Both the position numbers and the translations under genes were made by a program. Positions 56,731 to 63,055 of a DNA stretch of 64,000 bases are shown here, piece by piece. The DNA is taken from contig CM055094.1 of the NCBI GenBank assembly GCA_029204225.1, forward strand, positions 12,435,314-12,499,313, given 5' to 3'. The notes beneath the pieces were generated by a model, which was not told the origin of the DNA, ran no database searches, and was given only the letters and a program-made list of their open reading frames with translations. Source of the DNA: Diphasiastrum complanatum. Its lineage: Eukaryota > Streptophyta > Lycopodiopsida > Lycopodiales > Lycopodiaceae. Within the stretch, counting starts at the first letter, position 1. Each line of letters opens with the position of its first letter.

Positions 56731-59700
56731 CGTAACATACTTATCCGATGTAGTCAACATTAACACTTCTCATCGAGTCTCAGCCGGAGCCACTCCTGAG
56801 AAGCCACCATCAGCAGTGTTGGGAACAGCCAAAACAACTGCAAATAGCAGCGGTTATAAATTCCTCAACTATCCTTTTGGTCAGCTCCTTGAAATGAAGA
56901 AATTTATAGTGTTCTATTTTGCAGAGATTCAAAACCTTGGCGCAATGGATGAGAGGATATTTGATATCTATTATGCAAATTCTACAGCCGACATTCAACT
57001 TTTCTTTGGGCCTCTAAATGTTGAACACAATACTGGGGGCCCTTATATTGGATATTTGCACTAGTTGGAAGGCTCGTAAGGGAACCTTCCAAGAAGCTAT
57101 TGAGAGACTAGATCTAAGTTCAACAACCTTATCTAGACTCAGAGCGCATTACTCAACTAGTGGGGCCATTAACAAAGTATTGATACAAGGACAATAATAG
57201 TCCTAGGCAGATAAAATGTTGTCAGTGTGTCTTTAACTTGCAATCAGATGTTTTTTGTGAAACTTTTCTCTCTTATTGTGGCACACTAATCTAGCAAGCA
57301 CATTCATTTAAGTTTATCTTTGTGTGTGCAAGATGAAGTGATATAAATTACCTCTTATGTCTCCATTAGAGACTTAACTCGATTGGCATTGGACATTGTA
57401 TATAATGACCGAGTCTGCCTTTCACTTCGGAGAAGTGATAGAAACCCAGCACATTGGTCTTTTTTCAAGTGTACAAAAGCTAACGTGGACATATCCTTAT
57501 GCCAGTGACACTCTCACTCTAATGTGTTAATGACACGATTAGGTGTGGTTTAGCATATAGGCTGTGCTTTGCACATTAAGTGGTCTGCTGCTTTGTGGGT
57601 TGACTCCATGGAGTTATTGATGGACCGTCTATTTTGTGTTATTCAGGTATTTTCCTAGACTCAACATCAATACGTATCATATAAAACCTTATCTTTGTTG
57701 TTGCATATGTAAAATTAGTTGTATATGAAAGCGCGTCCATCTTTGCATGCCTGTATGACTGCATATGCTAAGGATTTTTGTGTACAATAATGGTTTGTCA
57801 TAAATTTCCTCATGCAACACAATATGTATTAATGGACAGAGTAACACCCCTAAGCAAGCTGCAATACTCTGGAAATGTTGAATGACATTTGTATGTGTTC
57901 TAATCTTTATACTGCAATGCAAAGCGAGGCAGAGCAGGTAAAAGTGAAGGGCCTTAGACATGCTGGAATTGAAGTTTTTGATGTGATGCGAGAAGGAGAG
58001 GCAGAAAAGCAGGTGAGTTACTGCCTTGACTTGTGTGGGGCTGCAGTTGGTATGTACTTGGTTATAGGCTACAAGTTTCAACTTGACCAAATGCTGGTAT
58101 TCTGCTAGGAACATCACTTGTAGTACTGACCTGAATTTCTTTTATGATTTTAGAAAGAATATGCAGCTGTAGTTTGGCTTTCTCGTCCTGTCTCAGATGC
58201 CGACTTCGAGAAGCTTTCGAGCTTAAAAGAACTTGTAAGATTTCTGTTTAGCCCTTGCTATCTTGATGTAAGAGTTCCTGATGCTTCTTAGCACAGTTGG
58301 ATTGAGGTAGATCACGGATGTATATATTGTTAGGTCATTGGTAGGATCATCCTGCCAGTGCTAGATGTTTCTTTTTTGGGAGCCTCACCTTTATATTGAA
58401 GTCTCGTTAGATATTGCTCCAGATTATTCAATGTGTGCATAGCCTTTTTAGGATCAATACTTTCAGTCACTGTTTGAGCCACATTAATTGCTTTCTTCAA
58501 GGACGATTTTCGTAATTCTTGGAGATGGCCATACTCTTTAGTGGCCACATTTTTGTGTGCACTACAGGCAGCAGCAGGTAAATTTTTTTTCTGAAAGTTT
58601 ATAATTGAGTTTGTCACACCAGGGTGTTGATCTGATCCTTAGCTCGTATTGATGAACTCCATTGGGCTTCGCTAAAGTGCTGCTTTGGTATGCAATGCAC
58701 ATAGAGAAACTTCAGGGATTGATAATCAAGTATTTTTCCGGTGGAGGTAAAAACACATATTTTGACAACTCAATTAAGAGGAGGCAACACATATTTTGTA
58801 CTGCATGGATGCCGCTTAGGGTCTCCAAAATATTCTACTCTGGAAGGTTCACGTAGTTAGGGCACAATTGTCGATGGCAGTCTCCACGAAGGATGCTATG
58901 GAAAGGTCTCACAATCCTAACTAGGGGCAAATGTGTATTATGGATGGAATTGAACCAAATAAATGGTCCCTGATGTAATTAACAGTGACTTTGGGGGTTG
59001 TAATTCCTTAGTTACATGTCTATAATTCTCCCCATACTGGAAACCTGAAAAAAAGAGAAAGATGTCAGGAATGAAAGGGGAGTTGTAGCATTGAATGGAA
59101 GCGTAACGATCCAATCAGTTAGTTAAAAGCAAACAAAATTTCAAGATGAAGAGTCAAAGTTTGAAGTCTGAAATATAGAAACTGAACTTCTACATATCCA
59201 GATCATGGTGTGTATAGTGCAACAACAGCAATTCATCACTTTTTGGATTCTATCCTCATTTGCCATGATCTGTAAAATTTTGCACCTGAACTTCCAGAGC
59301 TTACAGCTATGTTACACCTGAATTCTTGATAATCAGCTATATATTTTTCAAACATGAAGCAACTTGCACTTGCTGTAGAGAGTTGATGTTTTTGGGTTGA
59401 AGTCTTATGGTGAGAGCAGCCATGGATCACCTAATTTCTTAAACTGTTAGAATTCTTGGTGAATCTTGAGAAGATCATACATGTGCGAAGGTACTCTTAT
59501 GCATCTCATAGATTGTAGGACGGCTGCATTTATTTCCCCACATGTCCCCAAGATCATTTTGAATCAAGGTTGTACCTAGCCTAGTACAGGTTTTAGCAAA
59601 AAGCATACAGACATCAGGCCAAGCTAATGTTTTATCTATTTTGACAGTTGGAACTGCATGAACAAGATGAAAGCCTTTTCTGATTTATTAGTTTTGTTCT

Positions 59701-60511
59701 GTTTAAAGCAGAAGATTGAGCAGAAGACTCCTGTGCGGGTGCTTCACCGGCGCAGCCTACTTACCAGACCAAGAATCATACATTGGTTGAGTAGCCAGTG
59801 CCTGTGTTAATGTTGGCTTTCATTTGAGCGAATGCTCTTTAATTTTTTTTTGAGCTAGCTTTTGAAAATTGTGTGTGAAGGAATCAAGCCATAAAAGTCT
59901 TTTGCTTAGTCGCTTTTCTCAAAATGATGCAGGATGAGCTGTGAAAAGATACCAGGGAGTACACAATATTTCCTTTTGTTCCTCTGCTCTCAGGTATGTC
60001 TTTTGTAGTCAATTATCAGTTCGATAAGTTTCAGCATACAAGATCATCTTCCATTGCAAATGCAAAACAGGTTTCTGAGTGGAAGTACTGATTTCTTTAG
60101 GCTGGCACGTACATCAAAGAGTTTGTACATGGTGACCTGGGGCGTACTTACCCAAAGTACGTTTATTTCCATTGCTTTTCATGTTTCAAATTCTGCAGAA
60201 TGTGACCATTTCTAGTTTCTAATCAGCCTTGGCCTAGTGAGACCTTTAGGACAGCGTTTACCTTCACATAATAGAAGGTAAACGCGAATTCCAGGTTATT
60301 TAGTTATTTCTAGTGTCTCATAGGTGATTGCCCCCTTATAAACCAGCCTTATGCCTATTGCTCAGCTCTGTAACTAGGGGCCCATGGACTTCATTTCTGA
60401 AGCTGATTGCTGGCCGGACAGCAATGTCTCAGCCCTCAGTGATGGTGGTGGGGAGGAGCAATGGAGGTGAGGTGAGGAGCTGCGATGGGTTGGAGGAGCA
60501 GCGATGGTTGC

Positions 60512-60575
<64 letters not shown>

Positions 60576-60846
60576 TGTGCATGCACTCACACACACCCAC
60601 CCACCCCCGCGCGTGCACACACACACACACACATTTATAGGTATTCATTTGATTATATTTATATTTACATGTACATGTATATAGAGATATACACACACTA
60701 GTATCTATTCCTAACCTCAGAGATTTGCAAAATTTCATATTCAATGCTCTTATTAACCACTTGTCAGTTCATGTTTGAATGGTTGTCCTGTTGTAAGTTG
60801 TGCACTGTACATTATATGATTAATTGACATGAAGTTTTACAGTTTT

Positions 60847-60930
<84 letters not shown>

Positions 60931-61398
60931 GCGGTGTATGAGCCAATTAGACAGTCCTATCCAGTACTGTATGAAAAATCTCTCAGATGAAATGGTGCAG
61001 TTTCGTAAGTGCTGGAGTGACTTCACTGTCACTGTCGTAGAAAAATACTAAGTTCATTGATTTGGAGTATGCGGGGAAATATTGCTGTCAGCATCTATTT
61101 TCATTATGGTTGCATGATGAGAGTTAAGCGCTACTTGTTTTAGTTGTAATTTGACCTGGCTTTTGTGATCTTCTGTGACAAGTTTAACCATAGAGATGTA
61201 TTGTTCTTAGTACAAGAAGTGCTTCCCAAAAGTTCTTTATTTGATGTTGGGTTTTTCTTATCAAGTATCTCTACTGAAGTATTGTACTAGCTAATTTCTT
61301 GTCTTCAATGTGGTTTCTGCAGCATCAGATCTCTCCTTGATTGTGAAGCAGAAATATGGCAACTTGACGTAGTTGGTGTAAACATGGAGTTTGTTTAG
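35099..61398 (+). CDS. PUS10: tRNA pseudouridine synthase Pus10, 15 exons
   Basis: Converts uridine to pseudouridine in the T-psi-C arm of tRNA (positions 54/55 in studied family members). Fifteen exons join without a stop to 546 residues, close to human PUS10 (529). Joins: 35099-35158, 35946-36361, 39856-39979, 40365-40488, 42391-42542, 42693-42764, 54546-54614, 54786-54866, 55005-55124, 57938-58012, 58154-58234, 59712-59785, 59933-59993, 60101-60156, 61323-61398. All introns are GT-AG and all phases agree. Four zinc-binding cysteines C22/C25 and C95/C98 (CSRC, CIVC) lie in the THUMP-containing N-terminal half. YVGGRYLK and GREDID (predicted catalytic Asp364) lie in the catalytic half, which ends with [10 protein letters not shown] and [16 protein letters not shown]. 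The acceptor of exon 10 is the least certain join. Intron 6 alone is 11.8 kb and full of transposon debris. I saw no damage, so the gene is probably active. Confidence 0.93.
35946..36361 (+). CDS. PUS10: PUS10 exon 2
   Basis: Residues 21-158 plus two bases of Trp159. Carries both zinc-binding CxxC pairs (CSRC and CIVCLGILQ) and [20 protein letters not shown], a strongly conserved Pus10 block. Acceptor TGCAG|G, donor CTATG|GTATTT. Confidence 0.95.
36362..37765 (+). other. PUS10 intron 2, 5' part: nothing recognised
   Basis: Typical T-rich intron sequence. A plus-strand ORF at 37006-37218 has no known motif. Confidence 0.5.
37774..38524. mobile_element. Palindrome-rich hAT-like non-autonomous element A
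   Basis: Ends CATAGTTGC (37774) and GCAACTATG (38524) are perfect 9-bp terminal inverted repeats. The left end holds a 16-bp inverted pair (37782-37797 with 37816-37831, core AAAACGCGTTT) and a 14-bp palindrome CGTTTCTAGAAACG (37808-37821). The right end holds a perfect 22-bp palindrome at 38476-38497 around AAAAACGCGTTTTT. The middle (38110-38240) has irregular GCCAATAAGGCCCTAACTGCC-like repeats. The flanks (CGACAAAC / ATATAAAC) agree at 5 of 8 positions, an eroded 8-bp target duplication at best. No coding capacity. Lies in PUS10 intron 2. Confidence 0.72.
38558..38645. repeat. Cluster of short palindromes next to element A
   Basis: TCCCGAAATTTGTTTCGGGA (38579-38598, 8-bp stem) and GAACGGCCGTTC (38620-38631, perfect palindrome), with GAACGG again at 38561. 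It may be one end of a further non-autonomous DNA element with a different motif set. No partner end was found. Confidence 0.55.
38975..39222. mobile_element. Palindrome-bearing hAT-like non-autonomous element B
   Basis: A 248-bp span beginning CATAGTTACA and ending TGCATCTATG, so the ends are CATAG inverted with further partial matching (CATAG-T/A-T-A/G-CA). Next to the left end CGAATC-GT-GATTCG (38986-38999) forms a hairpin; GAATC/GATTC words recur near the right end (39171-39210). The interior 39059-39158 is about 80% identical to the immediate left flank 38875-38970. Flanks TTTTAAAG / AACCAAAG share only AAAG. Lies in PUS10 intron 2. Confidence 0.6.
39856..39979 (+). CDS. PUS10: PUS10 exon 3
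   Basis: Completes Trp159 and encodes residues 160-200 ([12 protein letters not shown] ... [11 protein letters not shown]). Acceptor GTCAG|G, donor TGG|GTAATT. Confidence 0.88.
40365..40488 (+). CDS. PUS10: PUS10 exon 4
   Basis: Residues 201-241 plus one base: [20 protein letters not shown] matches the family's 'F-x-V-x-x-x-F-x-H' strand. Acceptor TTGCAG, donor CAAG|GTATTT. Confidence 0.9.
40652..41374. repeat. 360-bp tandem duplication in PUS10 intron 4
   Basis: Copy 1 (40652-41011) and copy 2 (41012 to about 41374) both start AGCAAGATCATT and run to TATATATTTTTAGC. Only about four single-base differences were found by eye (for example GCATGAC/ACATGAC and CTACGAC/CTACCAC), giving about 99% identity. 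It is therefore recent and lies between exons 4 and 5. Confidence 0.95.
41375..42390 (+). other. Rest of PUS10 intron 4: nothing recognised
   Basis: No domains. A CTAGAA-centred imperfect palindrome lies near 42222-42262 beside a T run. Confidence 0.5.
42391..42542 (+). CDS. PUS10: PUS10 exon 5
   Basis: Residues 242-292, a charged linker ending [13 protein letters not shown], equivalent to the family's FPCPP linker before the catalytic domain. Acceptor TGTAG, donor AAG|GTTTCC. Confidence 0.85.
42693..42764 (+). CDS. PUS10: PUS10 exon 6
   Basis: Residues 293-316, ending [12 protein letters not shown], the conserved entry to the pseudouridine synthase fold. The donor AAG|GTAATA opens the 11,781-bp intron 6. 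Confidence 0.92.
42765..43993 (+). other. PUS10 intron 6, 5' part: nothing recognised
   Basis: T-rich intron sequence without transposon domains; ends at a CT microsatellite. Confidence 0.5.
43994..44050. repeat. (CT)n microsatellite
   Basis: About 28 uninterrupted CT units in PUS10 intron 6. Confidence 0.97.
44332..46040 (+). mobile_element. Retroelement relic: gag-like ORF followed by a LINE-ORF1-like module
   Basis: The plus strand from 44720 to 45530 reads as a frameshifted gag: [51 protein letters not shown] and, after a frame change, [19 protein letters not shown]. The next ORF (45534-45866) has [35 protein letters not shown] and [14 protein letters not shown], the pattern seen in non-LTR ORF1 proteins and in the second copy at 55700-56200. 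A 26-bp word around TATGCCTTTTGGCATGG (hairpin, loop TTTT) occurs on both sides (44333 and 46011), followed at 46040 by AATAAAG. Whether this is one composite element or two juxtaposed relics is open. Confidence 0.55.
44742..44760 (+). repeat. Poly-G run
   Basis: 19 consecutive G, with 11 more at 44397-44407. Lies inside the gag-like leader; its length is unreliable in sequencing. Confidence 0.9.
46557..47880 (+). mobile_element. Ty3/gypsy gag relic
   Basis: Plus strand: starts [20 protein letters not shown]; capsid entry near 47040-47200 ([19 protein letters not shown] in a broken frame), then [20 protein letters not shown] and [16 protein letters not shown]. Zinc knuckle [14 protein letters not shown] at about 47817-47860 followed by acidic VEDDEDD, as in chromovirus gag. 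The frame is interrupted at 47221-47305 by the dispersed repeat also found at 9035-9118. No protease, RT or integrase follows; near 48130 an oppositely oriented element begins. Confidence 0.82.
47221..47305. repeat. Dispersed repeat, copy 2
   Basis: Same ~85-bp word set as 9035-9118 (GTTAGAGCCAAGAGTTCCA, GTAGGAAGTCAAAAAAG). It sits in the middle of the gypsy gag, whose coding resumes at [14 protein letters not shown] after it. Confidence 0.6.
48134..49640 (-). mobile_element. Chromovirus (Ty3/gypsy) integrase with chromodomain
   Basis: The minus strand from 49639 reads [20 protein letters not shown] (zinc-finger His residues), then [10 protein letters not shown]. The core has SMDFIPSLP (first Asp), [10 protein letters not shown] (second Asp) and [12 protein letters not shown] (Glu). 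After a frameshift near 48640: [16 protein letters not shown] and [13 protein letters not shown], ending in a chromodomain, ...[20 protein letters not shown] purine run AAGTAGGGGAAG then TGTCATGTAC at about 48134 looks like the polypurine tract and 3' LTR start. Chromodomains steer insertion to particular chromatin. Frame breaks show it is inactive. Confidence 0.9.
49650..51360 (+). other. PUS10 intron 6, middle: nothing recognised
   Basis: No clear domain. The last part (50550-51360) may be decayed gypsy pol preceding the integrase end at 51370, but I cannot support it. Confidence 0.4.
51370..51936 (+). mobile_element. Chromovirus integrase C-terminus, chromodomain and polypurine tract
   Basis: The plus strand, with frame changes, reads [20 protein letters not shown], then [20 protein letters not shown] (GPY/F module), [20 protein letters not shown] and [20 protein letters not shown] (chromodomain). 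AATGAGGGGGAAGAA immediately precedes TGTCATGCCC, a polypurine tract then an LTR. Dead copy, opposite in orientation to the chromovirus at 48134-49640. Confidence 0.85.
51937..52430 (+). repeat. Chromovirus 3' LTR (right end not delimited)
   Basis: Starts TGTCATGCCCACGAC after the polypurine tract. The left end is firm; the right end is a guess because no second copy is in the window apart from the diverged relic at 8537-8745. Confidence 0.55.
52440..53217 (-). mobile_element. Ty1/copia gag relic with primer-binding site
   Basis: The minus strand reads [19 protein letters not shown] and [20 protein letters not shown], a copia gag N-terminus. At 53205-53217 the minus strand gives TGGTATCAGAGCC, a perfect tRNA-iMet primer-binding word, adjoined by TGTTGAAAG on the plus strand as the inner LTR border. 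Pol is absent; the relic is cut at the chromovirus LTR. Confidence 0.75.
53218..54545. other. Probable copia LTR remnants, otherwise unassigned
   Basis: An LTR should start at 53218 (TGTTGAAAGTTG on the plus strand), but its outer end is not delimited. A second primer-binding-like word, minus-strand TGGTATCAAAGC, lies at 53918-53929, suggesting a further fossil. No coding sequence recognised. Confidence 0.45.
54546..54614 (+). CDS. PUS10: PUS10 exon 7
   Basis: Residues 317-339: [17 protein letters not shown] follows GRY directly in the family. Acceptor TCACAG, donor CAA|GTAAGT. Confidence 0.94.
54786..54866 (+). CDS. PUS10: PUS10 exon 8 (catalytic Asp)
   Basis: Residues 340-366, ending [10 protein letters not shown]. 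The Asp of GRED, residue 364, aligns with the catalytic aspartate of pseudouridine synthases. Acceptor TGCAG, donor GAT|GTAAGA. Confidence 0.95.
55005..55124 (+). CDS. PUS10: PUS10 exon 9
   Basis: Residues 367-406: [20 protein letters not shown] is a hallmark Pus10 block. The acceptor TGTAG is followed at once by GTAAGG, which looks like a donor. Real donor TGG|GTGAGT. Confidence 0.95.
55460..55620 (+). mobile_element. Ty3/gypsy RT entry fragment
   Basis: The plus strand reads [40 protein letters not shown] and DDLVD, the start of a gypsy RT palm, then stops. About 55 residues only, in PUS10 intron 9. Confidence 0.8.
55690..56566 (-). mobile_element. LINE ORF1-like relic with coiled coil and RNA-binding module
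   Basis: Minus strand in order: an Ala/Thr-rich start, a probable coiled coil ([14 protein letters not shown]), then [20 protein letters not shown] (RRM-like first strand and helix) and [20 protein letters not shown]. After a frame change come [31 protein letters not shown] and RKPRFYD. This order is that of non-LTR ORF1 RNA-binding proteins. The module at 45534-45866 shows the same DEDL ... RKK ... EA ... DRKP pattern. Frameshifts and stops mark it as decayed. Lies in PUS10 intron 9. Confidence 0.7.
56666..56730. repeat. (GA)n microsatellite
   Basis: An imperfect then perfect AG run in PUS10 intron 9, at the N-terminal side of the LINE ORF1 relic. Confidence 0.95.
56731..57937 (+). other. 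PUS10 intron 9, 3' part: nothing recognised
   Basis: No domain. The plus-strand ORF 56648-57064 is partly microsatellite and otherwise featureless. Confidence 0.5.
57938..58012 (+). CDS. PUS10: PUS10 exon 10
   Basis: Residues 407-431: VKVKGLRH ... [10 protein letters not shown], matching the family 'M-(K/R)-EGE-x-EK' helix. The acceptor GAGCAG|GTAAAAG is in a purine-rich stretch and was chosen by phase and homology; GCAGAG|CAG one codon upstream is an alternative. Confidence 0.82.
58154..58234 (+). CDS. PUS10: PUS10 exon 11
   Basis: Residues 432-458: [20 protein letters not shown]. Acceptor TTTAG, donor CTT|GTAAGA. Confidence 0.93.
58330..58620 (-). CDS. Unrecognised antisense ORF in PUS10 intron 11
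   Basis: A 95-codon minus-strand frame: [40 protein letters not shown] and [20 protein letters not shown]. It is helical, Lys/Leu rich, with no low-complexity content and no resemblance to gag, pol or ORF1 that I recognise. It could be a fragment of an unknown transposon protein, a retrocopied piece of a host transcript, or chance. Confidence 0.25.
   Translation of the reverse strand, partial: GVTNSIINFQKKNLPAAACSAHKNVATKEYGHLQELRKSSLKKAINVAQTVTESIDPKKAMHTLNNLEQYLTRLQYKGEAPKKETSSTGRMILPMT
58621..59711 (+). other. Rest of PUS10 intron 11: nothing recognised
   Basis: No coding or repeat structure. Confidence 0.5.
59712..59785 (+). CDS. PUS10: PUS10 exon 12
   Basis: Residues 459-482 plus two bases: [20 protein letters not shown], near-identical to the family's QKTP-x-RVLHRR block. 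Acceptor GCAG, donor CATTG|GTTGAG. Confidence 0.95.
59933..59993 (+). CDS. PUS10: PUS10 exon 13
   Basis: Completes Trp483 and encodes residues 484-503 ([18 protein letters not shown]). Acceptor TGCAG|G, donor CAG|GTATGT. Confidence 0.9.
60101..60156 (+). CDS. PUS10: PUS10 exon 14
   Basis: Residues 504-521 plus two bases: [18 protein letters not shown], the most conserved C-terminal block. Acceptor TTTAG, donor CCAAA|GTACGT. Confidence 0.96.
60514..60571. repeat. (GA)n microsatellite
   Basis: About 29 AG units in PUS10 intron 14, followed at 60586-60633 by (CACA)n-type DNA. Confidence 0.96.
60851..60926. repeat. (TC)n microsatellite
   Basis: 38 TC units, 280 bp after the GA tract. With the GA run at 60514-60571 it can pair as a long inverted repeat in the PUS10 intron 14 transcript. 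Confidence 0.97.
61323..61398 (+). CDS. PUS10: PUS10 exon 15 and stop
   Basis: Completes Asn522 and encodes residues 523-546 ([19 protein letters not shown] then NMEFV) followed by TAG at 61396-61398. Acceptor CTGCAG. Confidence 0.94.
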
Positions 61399-62457
61399 CG
61401 TAGGAGCAAATTATGCGTTAAAATTTCAGGTCTTCTCAAGGAATTTTTCCATTGTCCAGCAACATTTGTCTATTGGGGAAGATTGGTGTTCTCTATATAT
61501 GGTCAGAAGGGGCTAGAGCTGTAAATTGAGAAGTTTTTTCTTCCTTTCAAGTTACCCTTTCTCTGATTGAGACATTGGGGCTCAACCTGGGTGCTTCGAA
61601 CTTTTTTCAGGCTAGTTTATTTGAAAACTGTACCTGGCAGATTTTTCCTGCAGTGTCTCCTGCAGTATGTGCTGACACATTGTGAGGCCCTTATAAAATG
61701 CAATTTACTTACATAATACTCCTGCATACATAATATTTTGCATTTCACAAAGCCATTCATTCTATATTTTGTTGACTTTCAGATTTTTTGGGTCTCTGTA
61801 CAAAGCTTCAATTTTGCATCAACTATCTATATAGACTCAAAAGATTAAATGTCAGAAGGTAGGGTCCCTGCACTGGCAGATTTCTTGTCAAGAACACCTG
61901 GGAAAGCTGTAATCCCAAGGATGTGAATGCAATGAAAGTTCAAGGAAAGCTACATCTATTTTTTTGGTACACAAGTAGCACTTTCCATGTAAATGGCACA
62001 TGTGAACGGGTTAAGAGAGCCCAAAACAGTCTAGGTTTGACTGTATGCTTAACATTTTGCATGGCTTATGATTTGTTAATGGATTTGTCTGTTCCATTCC
62101 TCTGACCTTCTTAAGTGCTCGTTTACTGACCTCAAGGCTGGACCAAATTTACATGTGAACAACTCAAGAGACCCAATTTTAGCTCTTCTATCATGCTTCA
62201 ATTCATGATGTTTCTCATCTAATTTTTGCTCTATGAAGAATATGCATGGTTGGTATGTTTCATGACTCACCTGTGTCTTTTATCCTAACGTAACGGTTTG
62301 GTACACCACAGCAAAATTGCTTCTACTGTTATGGCATTGTATACAAGATCTAGTTAAGATTTTGAAAGTACATTTTAATATATAATTATTACTTAAACTG
62401 TCCAATGCCCCTATTTAACACGTGGTGGTTTCTCCTTGTTGAGTAATGAGGTATTGA
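61399..62457 (+). other. PUS10 3' untranslated region and flank
   Basis: No clear AATAAA near the stop. The plus-strand ORF 61923-62105 is without motif. Confidence 0.4.
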
Positions 62458-62465
62458 GATGGTAT

Positions 62466-63047
62466 TATAGAACCCACGGTTCTCAGAACCGTGGGTCCTG
62501 GGAACCGTGGTGGGAACCGTACCACGGTTCATGAACCGTGGTATGGTTCCTGTAGTTATTTAATTAATAAATAAATAAATTTTTTTTTACCCTTTTTCCC
62601 CCTTTATTATTTCACTGTTTTTGGCCCTCATTTCTCTGTTTTTGGCACTCATTTCACTACTGTTTTTGGCACTCTTGGCAGTCACTGTTTTTGGGCACTC
62701 ACTGGTTTTGGTCCTCACTGTTTTTGCCCTCACTGTTCATTGTTTTTGCCACTCACTGTTTTTTGCCCTCACTGTTTTTGCCACTCATGGCACTCATTGT
62801 TTTTGGCACTCATGGCACTCAGGGCACTCACTGTTTTTGGCACTCACGGTGTTTGGCCCTCATTTCTCTGATTTTGGCATTTTTTTAGCATTTTTTTGGC
62901 TATTTTTGGGGGTGAGAATATAAATATAAAAAAATTAATTAATCAATTAATTAACTATATGGTTCACCACGGTTCCAGCTAAAATTTTCTGAGAACCGTA
63001 CAGTTCTCAGAACCGTGGTGAACCGTACACGGTTCATTAATTCTATG
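62466..63047. mobile_element. Palindrome-rich hAT-like non-autonomous element C
   Basis: 582 bp flanked by GATGGTAT (62458-62465) and GATGGTAC (63048-63055), an 8-bp target duplication with one change, as hAT elements make. Ends TATAGAA and TTCTATG form a terminal inverted repeat with one mismatch. The left arm has a hairpin of 12-bp arms around 62484 (CCCACGGTTCT / AGAACCGTGGG) and a perfect 24-bp palindrome at 62520-62543 with core CACGGTTCATGAACCGTG. The right arm repeats CCACGGTTC, GAACCGTAC and GAACCGTGG. AT-rich inverted stretches (TTAATTAA type) lie inside each arm. The centre is a GTTTTTGGCACTCACT minisatellite. No coding capacity. Confidence 0.8.
62611..62880. repeat. Irregular minisatellite inside element C
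   Basis: About a dozen copies of CACTGTTTTTGGCACT / CACTGTTTTTGCCCT with variable spacing (roughly 16-22 bp). Confidence 0.85.
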
Positions 63048-63055
63048 GATGGTAC

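Noticed and set aside
62621-62923. Leu/Phe-rich ORFs resembling transmembrane proteins
   Set aside because: They translate the GTTTTTGGCACT minisatellite of element C; hydrophobicity is a composition effect.
62466-63047. CRISPR-like array because of regularly recurring palindromes
   Set aside because: Spacing is irregular, the words are arranged at two ends as inverted sets, and the genome is a plant; an 8-bp target duplication is present.
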